Origin: Methylobacterium sp.
GTDB lineage: Bacteria; Pseudomonadota; Alphaproteobacteria; Rhizobiales; Beijerinckiaceae
Length of the DNA: 5,375 nt
Assembly: GCA_021154065.1 (NCBI GenBank)
Contig: JAJKJG010000372.1
Location: forward strand, 1-5,375
Reading direction: 5' to 3'
Below the pieces are notes generated by a model. It was not told the DNA's origin. It worked only from the letters and a program-made list of their open reading frames with translations, and searched no databases. A program made the translations under genes and the position numbers. Positions 1 to 5,375 of this stretch are shown here, one piece after another; position 1 is the first letter of the stretch; each line of letters opens with the position of its first letter.

Positions 1-161
1 GGCAGCACGTATTTGCCGGGCGACACCGCGCGCACGATGTAGGCGACCGTGAAGACCGGCGGCTGGCCGGGACTGCGCGTGAACGCGGCGACGAAGCGGT
101 CGTCGCGATATTCCGTCGTGTCCGCCTCGATCTCCTTCTTCAGCCAGTCGAGGGCGGTTCG
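1..161 (-). pseudogene. Inverted fragment of a second A2M-family C-terminal domain
   Basis: Read on the minus strand, this stretch has no stop and encodes part of the C-terminal domain of a bacterial alpha-2-macroglobulin. Recognisable pieces are ALDWLKKEIE, TEYRDDRFVAAF, FTVAY and VRAVSPGKYVLP. It aligns without gaps to the forward A2M copy (about codons at 565-720): by eye 35 of 52 residues match. It is therefore a diverged homologue, not a fold-back copy of the same sequence. The fragment has no start: on the minus strand its upstream side joins the antisense of the forward A2M gene at about 161-167. Its downstream end runs off the left edge. It could be the remains of a tandem or inverted A2M paralogue, or sequence from a related genome joined by assembly error. 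The homology is clear; what the fragment represents is uncertain. Confidence 0.6.
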
Positions 162-806
162 ACCGACGCGCTCGCCCGCGACGCCGAGACGATCGCGATC
201 TCAGTCGACGGCACGCCGCGCAAAGGCTCGCTCTACCGCACCTTCCGCCCGGCGACGCTCGAGCGCGGGCCGGTGACGCTTGCGAACACCGGCACCGCCG
301 CGGCGCAGGTCGTCGTCAACGTCACCGGCAACCCGACGAGCTTCGAGCCCGCGGCCTCGAACGGCTACGCCATCGAGCGGACCTATTACAAGCTCGACGG
401 CACGCAGGTCGATCCGGCGCAGGTGCGCCAGAACGACCGTCTCGTCACCGTCCTCAAGGTGACGGAGGCGGCGGCCAGGACGGCGCGCGTGCTCCTCGTC
501 GACCGCCTGCCGGCCGGCTTCGAGATCGACAACCCGAAGCTCGTCGACAGCGATGCGGTGGCGGCGCTCGAATGGCTCGAGACCGAGGTCGAGCCGGTCC
601 ACACCGAATACCGCGACGACCGCTTCGTCGCGGCGTTCAACCGCGACACCGACCAGTCGGCGTTCTTCACGGTCGCCTACATGGTCCGGGCGGTCGCGCC
701 GGGGAAATACGTCCACCCGCCGGCCGTGGTCGAGGACATGTACCGCCCCGAGCGCTTCGGCCGCACCGCCTTCGGCACGGTCGAGGTGACCCCGGCACGG
801 CCATGA
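162..806 (+). CDS. Alpha-2-macroglobulin family protein, C-terminal part only (YfhM-like)
   Basis: Bacterial A2M proteins are large (about 1,500-1,900 residues) periplasmic or lipoprotein protease traps, thought to protect the cell envelope. Only the last ~214 codons are here, covering the final macroglobulin-like domain. Visible pieces are ALARDAETIAISVDG, PVTLANTGTAAAQVVVNVTG, GYAIERTYYKLDG, LLVDRLPAGFEIDNPKLVDS, FVAAFNRD, PGKYVHPPAVVEDMYRPE and the end FGRTAFGTVEVTPARP before TGA. The bait region and any thioester motif (CxEQ) would lie upstream, so the subtype cannot be told. Homology begins near 162, where the inverted A2M fragment meets it. The frame stays open to the left edge by chance, but codons left of 162 do not look like A2M in this frame. 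The first in-frame start after the junction is GTG at 273, which falls inside the domain and is not a credible gene start. As assembled, the gene cannot make a full protein. pbpC follows 19 bases later, the classic pairing for this family. Confidence 0.85.
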   Translation, partial: TDALARDAETIAISVDGTPRKGSLYRTFRPATLERGPVTLANTGTAAAQVVVNVTGNPTSFEPAASNGYAIERTYYKLDGTQVDPAQVRQNDRLVTVLKVTEAAARTARVLLVDRLPAGFEIDNPKLVDSDAVAALEWLETEVEPVHTEYRDDRFVAAFNRDTDQSAFFTVAYMVRAVAPGKYVHPPAVVEDMYRPERFGRTAFGTVEVTPARP

Positions 807-825
807 ACGGCTGAGCGTCTGGCTC

Positions 826-3144
826 ATGCGCAACCGGCAGCAAGGCGAGCTCGAATACCCCTCCCCCCTTGTGGGGGAGGACCGACTCGGGGCGAAAGCC
901 CCGAGCGAGGAGGGGGGCCGCCGCGGCCGGACTCACCCGTCGCCGGAGGCGGGCGGCTTCGACGGTGCGCCCTCCTCTGATGCGACGGCGCTCCATGCCA
1001 GGCGACCCCCCTCTCCGCTCGGGCTGGCGCCCGAGTCGGCTCTCCCCCGCAAGGGGGGAGAGGGTGCGCGTTGGGGCCGGCGGCTCCTGGTCGGCGGCGT
1101 GGCGCTTGCTATCGTCTGCCTGGTTGCCGCCTTCGCGCTGTGGTCCTTCGCCAACTCCCTCGGCCCGCTCGACCTGTCCGCGGCGGAGAAGCGCTCGACC
1201 GTGGTGCTCGATCGCGACGGCCGGCTGCTGCGGCCCTTCGCGACGGCCGACGGGCGCTGGCGGCTGCCGGTCGCGGCGGCAGACGTCGATCCGCGCTTCC
1301 TCGCCATGCTCAAGGCGTACGAGGACCGCCGCTTCGACCGTCATCCCGGCATCGATCCGATGGCGCTGCTGCGCGCCGCCGGACAGCTCCTCGCCCACGG
1401 CCGCGTCGTCTCCGGCGGCTCGACGCTGACAATGCAGGTGGCGCGACTGCTCGAGCCGCGCGAGGAGCGGACGCTCGCCGCGAAGGCGCGCCAGCTCGTG
1501 CGCGCGGTGCAGCTCGAGCGGCGGCTGTCGAAGCCGGAGATCCTCGCCCTCTACCTCACGCTCGCGCCCTATGGCGGCAACCTCGAGGGCACGCGCGCGG
1601 CGACGCTCGCCTATTTCGGCCGCGAGCCGAAGCGCCTGTCCTTCGCCGAGGCGGCGCTCCTCGTGGCGCTGCCGCAGGCGCCGGAGACGCGCCGTCCCGA
1701 CCGCTTCGCCGTCGACGCCAGGCGCGCCCGCGACCGGGTGCTCGACCGGGCCGTCGCGCGCGGCCTCCTCAACGCCGCCGAAGCCCGGGCCGCGAAGGCG
1801 GAAGACGTCCCCGCCGCGCGGCGGCCGTTTCCGATCCTCGCCGCGCACGCGACCGAAGCCGCGGTCGCGGAGCGGCCGGACGCGAAGGTCCATCGGCTGG
1901 CGATCGACGGCCGGCTGCAAGCGAGCCTCGAGACGCTGGTGCGCGAGCGCCTCGAGCCGATGAACGCGCAGCTCTCCGCCGCCATCCTGGTCATCGAGAA
2001 CGACTCCGGCGAGGTGCGGGCCCATGTCGGCAGTGCCGGCTATCTGTCGCGCGACCGCGCCGGCGCGGTCGACATGACGGCGGCGCTGCGCTCGCCCGGA
2101 TCGGCGCTGAAGCCGTTCATCTACGCGCTCGCCTTCGAGAACGGCGTCGCCCATCCCGAGACCCTCGTCGACGACCGGCCGTCGCGCTTCGGCGCCTATG
2201 CGCCGGAGAACTTCGACCTCTCCTACCAGGGCACCGTCACGGCGCGCCGGGCGCTGCAGCTGTCGCTCAACGTGCCGGCGGTCGAGCTTCTCGCCGAGGT
2301 CGGGCCGGCGCGCTTCATTGCCCGGCTGCGGCAGGGCGGAGCCACGATCGCGCTGCCCAAGGAGGCGCCGGCCGGGCTCGCGGTCGGGCTCGGCGGGCTC
2401 GGCATCACCCTTGCCGACCTGACGCGCCTCTATGCCGGCCTCGCCCGCGGCGGCGACGCGCCGGGGCTGGTGCGCCGCCTCGACGGCTCGGCGCCGGTGC
2501 CCGACCGGCGCGTCACCGACCCGGTCGCGGCCTGGTACGTCGCCGACATCCTCAAAGGCGCGCCGCCGCCCGAGAACGCGCTCGCCGGCCGCATCGCCTT
2601 CAAGACCGGCACCTCCTACGGCTTCCGCGACGCGTGGGCGGTCGGCTTCGACCGCGACACGACGATCGGCGTCTGGGTCGGACGGCCGGACGGCGCCGCG
2701 GTGCCGGGGCTCGTCGGGCGCCTCGCCGCCGCGCCGATGCTGTTCGACGCCTATGCCCGGCTCGGCCGCGAGCCGGCGCCGGTGCCGATGCCCTCGCATG
2801 CGCTCGTCGCCTCGACCGCGGCGCTGCCGCCACCGTTGCGGCACCTGCGCAAGGACGTGCCGAAGACCGTCGCCTCGACGACGAGCGCGCCGCTCAAGAT
2901 CGCCTATCCCCTCGACGGCTCGCGGGTCGAGCTCGGTTTCGCCCGCGTCGCCGAGGCGGCGCCGCTGGCCCTGAAGGCGGCCGGCGGCGTGCCGCCGCTG
3001 ACCTGGCTCGTCAACGGCGCGCCGGTGACCGCGCCGATGCTGCGCCGGCAGTCGACCTGGAGCCCCGACGGCGCCGGCTTCGCGCGCGTCTCGGTGATGG
3101 ACGCCAAGGGCGCGACCGACAGCGTCGTGGTGCGGATCGAGTAG
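826..3144 (+). CDS. pbpC: Penicillin-binding protein 1C (glycosyltransferase/transpeptidase)
   Basis: A class A PBP, anchored in the inner membrane, that polymerises and cross-links peptidoglycan in the periplasm. The 772-residue order is: cytoplasmic tail 1-84; membrane anchor about 86-107 (LLVGGVALAIVCLVAAFALW); GT51 domain about 125-300 with KAYEDRRFDRHPGID (catalytic Glu166), GGSTLTMQVAR (198-207) and YLTLAPYGGNLEG; transpeptidase about 380-645 with SALK (Ser426, Lys429), SLN (480-482) and KTGTS (593-597). A PBP1C-type C-terminal domain fills about 685-772. All catalytic motifs are intact. A2M next door upstream supports the 1C subtype, since the two are a known periplasmic defence pair. 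ATG 826 has only a weak ribosome site. The one other reasonable in-frame start is GTG 871, already inside a repeat; the next are CTG 1087 and GTG 1099, at or inside the membrane helix. Residues 12-80 are mostly translated repeat DNA (two inverted hairpin elements), so the N-terminus is abnormal and its true start is uncertain. Confidence 0.95.
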   Translation: MRNRQQGELEYPSPLVGEDRLGAKAPSEEGGRRGRTHPSPEAGGFDGAPSSDATALHARRPPSPLGLAPESALPRKGGEGARWGRRLLVGGVALAIVCLVAAFALWSFANSLGPLDLSAAEKRSTVVLDRDGRLLRPFATADGRWRLPVAAADVDPRFLAMLKAYEDRRFDRHPGIDPMALLRAAGQLLAHGRVVSGGSTLTMQVARLLEPREERTLAAKARQLVRAVQLERRLSKPEILALYLTLAPYGGNLEGTRAATLAYFGREPKRLSFAEAALLVALPQAPETRRPDRFAVDARRARDRVLDRAVARGLLNAAEARAAKAEDVPAARRPFPILAAHATEAAVAERPDAKVHRLAIDGRLQASLETLVRERLEPMNAQLSAAILVIENDSGEVRAHVGSAGYLSRDRAGAVDMTAALRSPGSALKPFIYALAFENGVAHPETLVDDRPSRFGAYAPENFDLSYQGTVTARRALQLSLNVPAVELLAEVGPARFIARLRQGGATIALPKEAPAGLAVGLGGLGITLADLTRLYAGLARGGDAPGLVRRLDGSAPVPDRRVTDPVAAWYVADILKGAPPPENALAGRIAFKTGTSYGFRDAWAVGFDRDTTIGVWVGRPDGAAVPGLVGRLAAAPMLFDAYARLGREPAPVPMPSHALVASTAALPPPLRHLRKDVPKTVASTTSAPLKIAYPLDGSRVELGFARVAEAAPLALKAAGGVPPLTWLVNGAPVTAPMLRRQSTWSPDGAGFARVSVMDAKGATDSVVVRIE
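861..917 (+). repeat. Double-hairpin repeat element A
   Basis: A GC-rich element made of two hairpins. Hairpin 1 is CCTCCCCC/GGGGGAGG (860-867 with 873-880, loop CTTGT). A short spacer ACCGA follows. Hairpin 2 is CTCGGGGC/GCCCCGAG (886-893 with 898-905) closed by a GAAA tetraloop. A G-rich tail (GAGGAGGGGGG) ends it. Its inverted partner is element B at 1006-1060. It lies inside the pbpC reading frame and encodes roughly SPLVGEDRLGAKAPSEEGG. The form resembles the REP/BIME-like intergenic palindromes common in Hyphomicrobiales. Family assignment is by appearance only. Confidence 0.85.
1006..1060 (-). repeat. Double-hairpin repeat element B (inverted partner of A)
   Basis: The reverse complement matches element A along its whole length with few changes. 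Hairpin 1 is CTCCCCC/GGGGGAG with loop CTTGC, followed by the CCGA spacer, and hairpin 2 is CTCGGGC/GCCCGAG with loop GCCA. It ends in a tail GGAGAGGGGGG. It is two bases shorter than A because the second stem is one pair shorter. The 88 bases between A and B (918-1005) are also GC-rich and have no stop in the pbpC frame, and I recognise nothing in them. The two elements point their hairpin 1 outward, as C and D do. Confidence 0.85.
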
Positions 3145-3216
3145 GCTCCTTGCAACCGCTCGCGGAACGCCCATATCGCGCCCGCGTTTCGGATTGAGGC
3201 GCGCGCCGCCCGGGCA

Positions 3217-3222
3217 GAGGAG
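3217..3222 (+). promoter_or_regulatory. Ribosome binding site deciding the DUF4112 start
   Basis: GAGGAG lies four bases before the ATG at 3227. It is the strongest Shine-Dalgarno-like match in the 82-base gap after pbpC, and it favours 3227 over the in-frame TTG at 3194, which has no such motif and would add 11 low-complexity residues. Confidence 0.7.
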
Positions 3223-3226
3223 CACG

Positions 3227-3724
3227 ATGACGACCACGACCCGCATGCAGCCGATCTTCGAGGCGCTCAAGGAGAGCGGCCCGAACGTGTCGGACTCGGT
3301 GGCGCGCATCTCGCTCCTGGCGCATGTGCTCGACAGCGCGATCACGATCCCGGGCACGAACCGCACCATCGGCATCGACCCGCTGCTCGGGCTCATCCCG
3401 GTGATCGGCGACGCGATCGCGGCGGCGCTGTCGAGCTACATCATCTGGGAGGCAAAGCAGCTCGGCTTGCCCTCCTGGAAGCTCGCCCGCATGATCGGCA
3501 ACGTCGCCGTCGACACGGTGGTCGGCGCGGTGCCGTTCGTCGGCGATCTCTTCGACATGGGCTTCAAGTCGAACAAGCGCAACGTCCGCATCGTGCTCGA
3601 TCACCTGGAGAAGACCGGCCGCCTCACGCCGAAAGTGATCGAGGGCACGGCGGTGCGCATCGACGAGCGCCCCGCCTCTCCCGGAGGGAGAGGCCGAGTC
3701 GCGGCGCAGCCGCGAACCGGGTGA
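3227..3724 (+). CDS. DUF4112 domain-containing small membrane protein
   Basis: A 165-residue protein matching the DUF4112 family of short bacterial membrane proteins, whose function is not known. Typical features are the early LAHVLDSAITIPGTNRTIGIDP (about 31-52), the segment LLGLIPVIGDAIAAALSSYII (53-73) and the second repeat-like stretch GNVAVDTVVGAVPFVGDLFD (91-110), followed by FKSNKRNVRIVLDHL. The two hydrophobic segments each carry a P-x-x-GD motif (PVIGD, PFVGD), which suggests an internally duplicated membrane hairpin. The start ATG is chosen for its good GAGGAG site. Residues 150-165 (ASPGGRGRVAAQPRTG) are translated from repeat element C, and the TGA stop is the one carried by that element, so the native C-terminus was probably near residue 149. 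It sits 82 bases after pbpC and converges on the transporter operon. Co-transcription with pbpC is possible but not shown. Confidence 0.88.
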   Translation: MTTTTRMQPIFEALKESGPNVSDSVARISLLAHVLDSAITIPGTNRTIGIDPLLGLIPVIGDAIAAALSSYIIWEAKQLGLPSWKLARMIGNVAVDTVVGAVPFVGDLFDMGFKSNKRNVRIVLDHLEKTGRLTPKVIEGTAVRIDERPASPGGRGRVAAQPRTG

Positions 3725-3727
3725 GGG
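3675..3727 (+). repeat. Double-hairpin repeat element C
   Basis: A 53-base element. Hairpin 1 is CCTCTCCC/GGGAGAGG (3675-3682 with 3686-3693, loop GGA). Spacer CCGAG follows. Hairpin 2 is TCGCGGC/GCCGCGA (3699-3705 with 3709-3715, loop GCA). The tail ACCGGGTGAGGG carries the TGA used as stop by the DUF4112 gene. It has the same plan as elements A and B but a different sequence in the stems. Its inverted partner is element D, 28 bases away. Confidence 0.87.
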
Positions 3728-3755
3728 ATCACGGTCTATCCGGTGAGAGCGTAAA

Positions 3756-3808
3756 CCCTCACCCGGACGGCGCTTCCGCGCCGTCTCGACCTCTCCCTCC
3801 GGGAGAGG
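3756..3808 (-). repeat. Double-hairpin repeat element D (inverted partner of C)
   Basis: The reverse complement has the same 53-base length as C. Hairpin 1 is CCTCTCCC/GGGAGAGG, with the whole 19-base arm identical to C. The spacer TCGAG follows. Hairpin 2 is ACGGCGC/GCGCCGT (loop GGAA on this strand; positions 3767-3773 with 3778-3784). The tail CCGGGTGAGGG is identical to that of C. Hairpin 2 differs in sequence but keeps pairing, so the structure is conserved by compensating changes. The element ends one base before the ATPase stop codon. Confidence 0.87.
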
Positions 3809-4588
3809 TCATCTGCCGCTCGAGATGAACTGCCGGAAGCGCTCCGAGCGCGGCGCGCCGAACACCTGAGCCGGCGGGCCTTCCTCCTCGACGACGCCCT
3901 GATGCAGGAACACGACGCGGGAGGACACGTCGCGGGCGAAGCTCATCTCGTGGGTGACGACCAGCATCGTGCGGCCTTCCTCGGCGAGCGCGCGCATGAC
4001 GCGCAGGACCTCGCCGACGAGCTCGGGGTCGAGCGCCGAGGTCGGCTCGTCGAAGAGCAGCACCTGCGGGCGCATGGCGAGCGCGCGGGCGATCGCGGCG
4101 CGCTGCTGCTGGCCGCCGGAGAGATGGGCCGGATAGTGGTTGCGCTTCTCGGCGATGCCGACCTTGGCGAGGAGCGCCTCGGCCTCGGCGACGGCCTCGG
4201 CCCGCGGCCGCTTCTGCACGTGCACCGGCGCCTCGACGACGTTCTCGAGCACCGTCATGTGGGACCAGAGATTGAAGCTCTGGAACACCATCGCGACCTT
4301 CATGCGGATGCGGTCGACCTGGCCGCCGTCGGCCGGTCGCATGCGGCCGCGGCGGTCCTTCTCGAGTGCGATCGTCTCGCCGCCGATCGCGACCTCGCCC
4401 CCGTCCGGCACCTCGAGCATGTTGATGCAGCGCAGCATCGTCGACTTGCCGGAGCCGGAGGCGCCGAGGATCGAGATCACCTCGCCGTCCGCGGCGCTCA
4501 TCGACACGCCTTTCAGCACCTCGAGCGGGCCGAAGCGCTTGCGAAGGTCGCGGATCGCGACCGCGGCCGGAGCGGGGGAGGGCGCCAT
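3809..4588 (-). CDS. Polar amino acid ABC transporter ATP-binding protein (HisP/OccP type)
   Basis: The cytoplasmic ATPase of a polar amino acid importer. It hydrolyses ATP to drive uptake through the HisQ/HisM-type permease pair. The 259-residue protein has Walker [10 protein letters not shown] (42-50), Q-loop Gln103 in [18 protein letters not shown], signature LSGGQQQR (156-163), Walker [13 protein letters not shown] (Asp180, Glu181) and H-loop His213. The insertion between the Walker A region and the Q-loop (about 73-95), the [17 protein letters not shown] run and [18 protein letters not shown] match the HisP branch, which serves histidine, lysine/arginine/ornithine or opines; the exact substrate cannot be read here. 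The start is ATG 4588, which overlaps the stop of the upstream permease as TGATG and implies coupled translation; a GGAGG lies 13 bases before it. An upstream in-frame start at 4657 would add only Ala/Gly-rich residues overlapping the permease, so it is rejected. This is the last gene of the operon before the repeat pair. Confidence 0.96.
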   Translation of the reverse strand: MAPSPAPAAVAIRDLRKRFGPLEVLKGVSMSAADGEVISILGASGSGKSTMLRCINMLEVPDGGEVAIGGETIALEKDRRGRMRPADGGQVDRIRMKVAMVFQSFNLWSHMTVLENVVEAPVHVQKRPRAEAVAEAEALLAKVGIAEKRNHYPAHLSGGQQQRAAIARALAMRPQVLLFDEPTSALDPELVGEVLRVMRALAEEGRTMLVVTHEMSFARDVSSRVVFLHQGVVEEEGPPAQVFGAPRSERFRQFISSGR

Positions 4589-5313
4589 CAGACGTGCGCC
4601 GCCTCCGGCCGCGGCAGGACCTCGGGCGGCTGGCGCAGATGCGGCGACAGCCACCATTCGAGGCCCTGGATTAAGCGCGTCACGAGGAAGTTGAGGATGA
4701 GGTAGATGGCGCCGGCGCAGATGAAGATCTCAACCGCCCGAAAGGTCTGCGAGATCAGCTTGTGGGCGATGCCGGTGACCTCCATCATGGTGATGATCGA
4801 GGCGAGCGAGGTCGCCTTGACCATCAAGATGAGCTCGCTGCCGTAGCCGGGGAGCGCCTGCCTGACCGCGATCGGGAAGACGATGCGCCGGAACAGGAGG
4901 AAGCGCGACATGCCGCAGGCGCGGGCCGCCTCGATCTGGGCATGCGGCACCGCCTGCAGCCCGCCGCGGATGATCTCGCTCGCATAAGCTGCGGTGTTGA
5001 GCGTTAGCGCGGTGAGCGCGCACCAATAGGGCTCGCGGAAGAACCACCAGACGCCGAGCTCCTGCAGCGCCGGGCGGAACTGGCCGAGCCCGTAATAGAT
5101 CAGGAACACCTGGACGAGGAGCGGCGTGCCGCGGAACACGAAGACGTAGCCGCGCGCAAGCCAGTCGAGCGCGGCGAGGCCCGACATGCGCATCATGGCG
5201 AGGACGAGCGCCACGATCGCGCCGAGAGCGACCGAGCTGAAGGCGAGCCTCAGGGTCAGCGGCACGCCCTCGAGGAGCTTGACGAAGATCTCGGCCATGA
5301 AGGCGAGGTCCAT
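4588..5313 (-). CDS. Polar amino acid ABC transporter permease (HisM/OccM type)
   Basis: An inner membrane permease of 241 residues, close to the usual HisM length. It forms the channel with the HisQ-type partner. Visible features are the N-terminal segment with [26 protein letters not shown] (about 16-41), the family motif [20 protein letters not shown] (60-79), then [22 protein letters not shown]. The EAA loop that docks to the ATPase follows: E128-A-A-x3-G134 to F141, I144 and P147. The late segment [18 protein letters not shown] (197-214) completes a topology of about five helices. The hydrophilic tail ([16 protein letters not shown]) ends in a TGA whose last base starts the ATPase gene. 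The start ATG 5313 overlaps the stop of the preceding HisQ-type gene in another TGATG. A GAGGAG at 5320-5325 lies six bases upstream. Confidence 0.95.
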   Translation of the reverse strand: MDLAFMAEIFVKLLEGVPLTLRLAFSSVALGAIVALVLAMMRMSGLAALDWLARGYVFVFRGTPLLVQVFLIYYGLGQFRPALQELGVWWFFREPYWCALTALTLNTAAYASEIIRGGLQAVPHAQIEAARACGMSRFLLFRRIVFPIAVRQALPGYGSELILMVKATSLASIITMMEVTGIAHKLISQTFRAVEIFICAGAIYLILNFLVTRLIQGLEWWLSPHLRQPPEVLPRPEAAHV

Positions 5314-5375
5314 CAGGCTCTCCTCAGGCCGCGCATCGAGTAGTCCTCGGCGCGCTGGAAGCCCCAGGTCGAGAC
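5313..5375 (-). CDS. Polar amino acid ABC transporter permease, C-terminal end (HisQ type, partial)
   Basis: The last 20 codons of a gene entering from the right edge. The minus-strand reading is VSTWGFQRAEDYSMRGLRRA then TGA. Permeases of the HisQ group end in a short basic tail after the last helix of this kind (an E/D-rich turn then RR). Position directly before a HisM-type gene, with its stop overlapping the next start (TGATG), fits the usual hisQ-hisM-hisP order. Too little is present to prove the subtype. Most of this gene, and probably the binding protein gene, lie beyond the edge. Confidence 0.8.
   Translation of the reverse strand, partial: VSTWGFQRAEDYSMRGLRRA
5320..5325 (-). promoter_or_regulatory. 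Ribosome binding site of the HisM-type permease
   Basis: GAGGAG on the minus strand, six bases before ATG 5313. It lies within the last codons of the HisQ-type gene and supports the chosen start and the translational coupling of the two permeases. Confidence 0.65.

Larger units (their letters stand above)
3675..3808. terminator. Possible bidirectional terminator formed by inverted elements C and D
   Basis: Elements C and D are imperfect reverse complements of 53 bases each, separated by 28 bases (3728-3755). They lie exactly between two convergent genes: C covers the end of the DUF4112 gene and D touches the stop codon of the ATPase gene. A transcript from either side would form strong GC-rich hairpins, or one long foldback. 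There is no T-run after the stems, so a classic intrinsic terminator is not shown. Termination or protection of the mRNA 3' ends is an inference from the position and structure. Confidence 0.4.

Noticed and set aside
861..1060. CRISPR-like or direct-repeat array
   Set aside because: There are only two copies, in inverted orientation, each with its own hairpins and no regular spacers.
3150..3179. Possible sigma-70 promoter (TTGCAA and a CATATC/TATCGC box about 16-18 bases on) before the DUF4112 gene
   Set aside because: The -10 box matches consensus at only about three positions. It is too weak to list as a feature, although a promoter in this 82-base gap is plausible.
1071..3197. A 708-codon plus-strand open frame overlapping pbpC in another frame
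   Set aside because: It is a low-complexity Arg/Ala/Gly-rich shadow of pbpC with no family features.
667..3396. A 909-codon open frame on the minus strand opposite pbpC
   Set aside because: It is Arg/Gly/Ala-rich with no recognisable domain and is antisense to a PBP1C with all motifs intact. Long stop-free antisense frames are expected in DNA this GC-rich.
4589..4657. Upstream start for the ATPase adding 23 residues
   Set aside because: The extra residues are Ala/Gly/Pro-rich and overlap the permease end. ATG 4588 has the TGATG overlap and fits the family's usual length.
3902..4705. Plus-strand open frames opposite the ATPase gene
   Set aside because: They are His/Asp/Arg-rich antisense shadows of a clearly recognised ABC ATPase.

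Overview
The window is very GC-rich, with dense codon use biased to G or C at third positions. It carries a set of genes typical of an alphaproteobacterium, most likely of the order Hyphomicrobiales (Rhizobiales). The order-level guess rests on the base composition, the style of the proteins and the short GC-rich double-hairpin repeats between genes. It is an inference, not a database result.

Left part (1-3144, mostly + strand): the last ~214 codons of an alpha-2-macroglobulin (A2M) family protein are followed after 19 bases by a complete pbpC-type gene (penicillin-binding protein 1C). The A2M-pbpC pair is the known yfhM-pbpC arrangement, in which a periplasmic protease trap is paired with a peptidoglycan repair synthase. 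The A2M gene is broken at about position 162. Left of that point, the opposite strand encodes a fragment of a second, diverged A2M C-terminal domain. This is either a real inverted rearrangement or a chimeric join in the assembly.

Middle (3145-3808): a short 82-base gap leads to a small DUF4112 membrane-protein gene on the + strand. It ends inside a pair of inverted 53-base repeats that fill the space before the convergent transporter operon.

Right part (3809-5375, - strand): this is the end of a polar amino acid ABC importer operon read right to left. It holds the last 20 codons of a HisQ-type permease, a complete HisM-type permease and a complete HisP-type ATPase, joined by two TGATG stop/start overlaps. 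The substrate-binding protein gene is not in the window.

The most unusual features are two inverted pairs of double-hairpin elements (861-917/1006-1060 and 3675-3727/3756-3808). They share one architecture and orientation, and each pair has entered the end of a reading frame: the N-terminus of PBP1C and the C-terminus of the DUF4112 protein. I see no phage, CRISPR, tRNA, rRNA, insertion sequence, or clear new multi-gene system.
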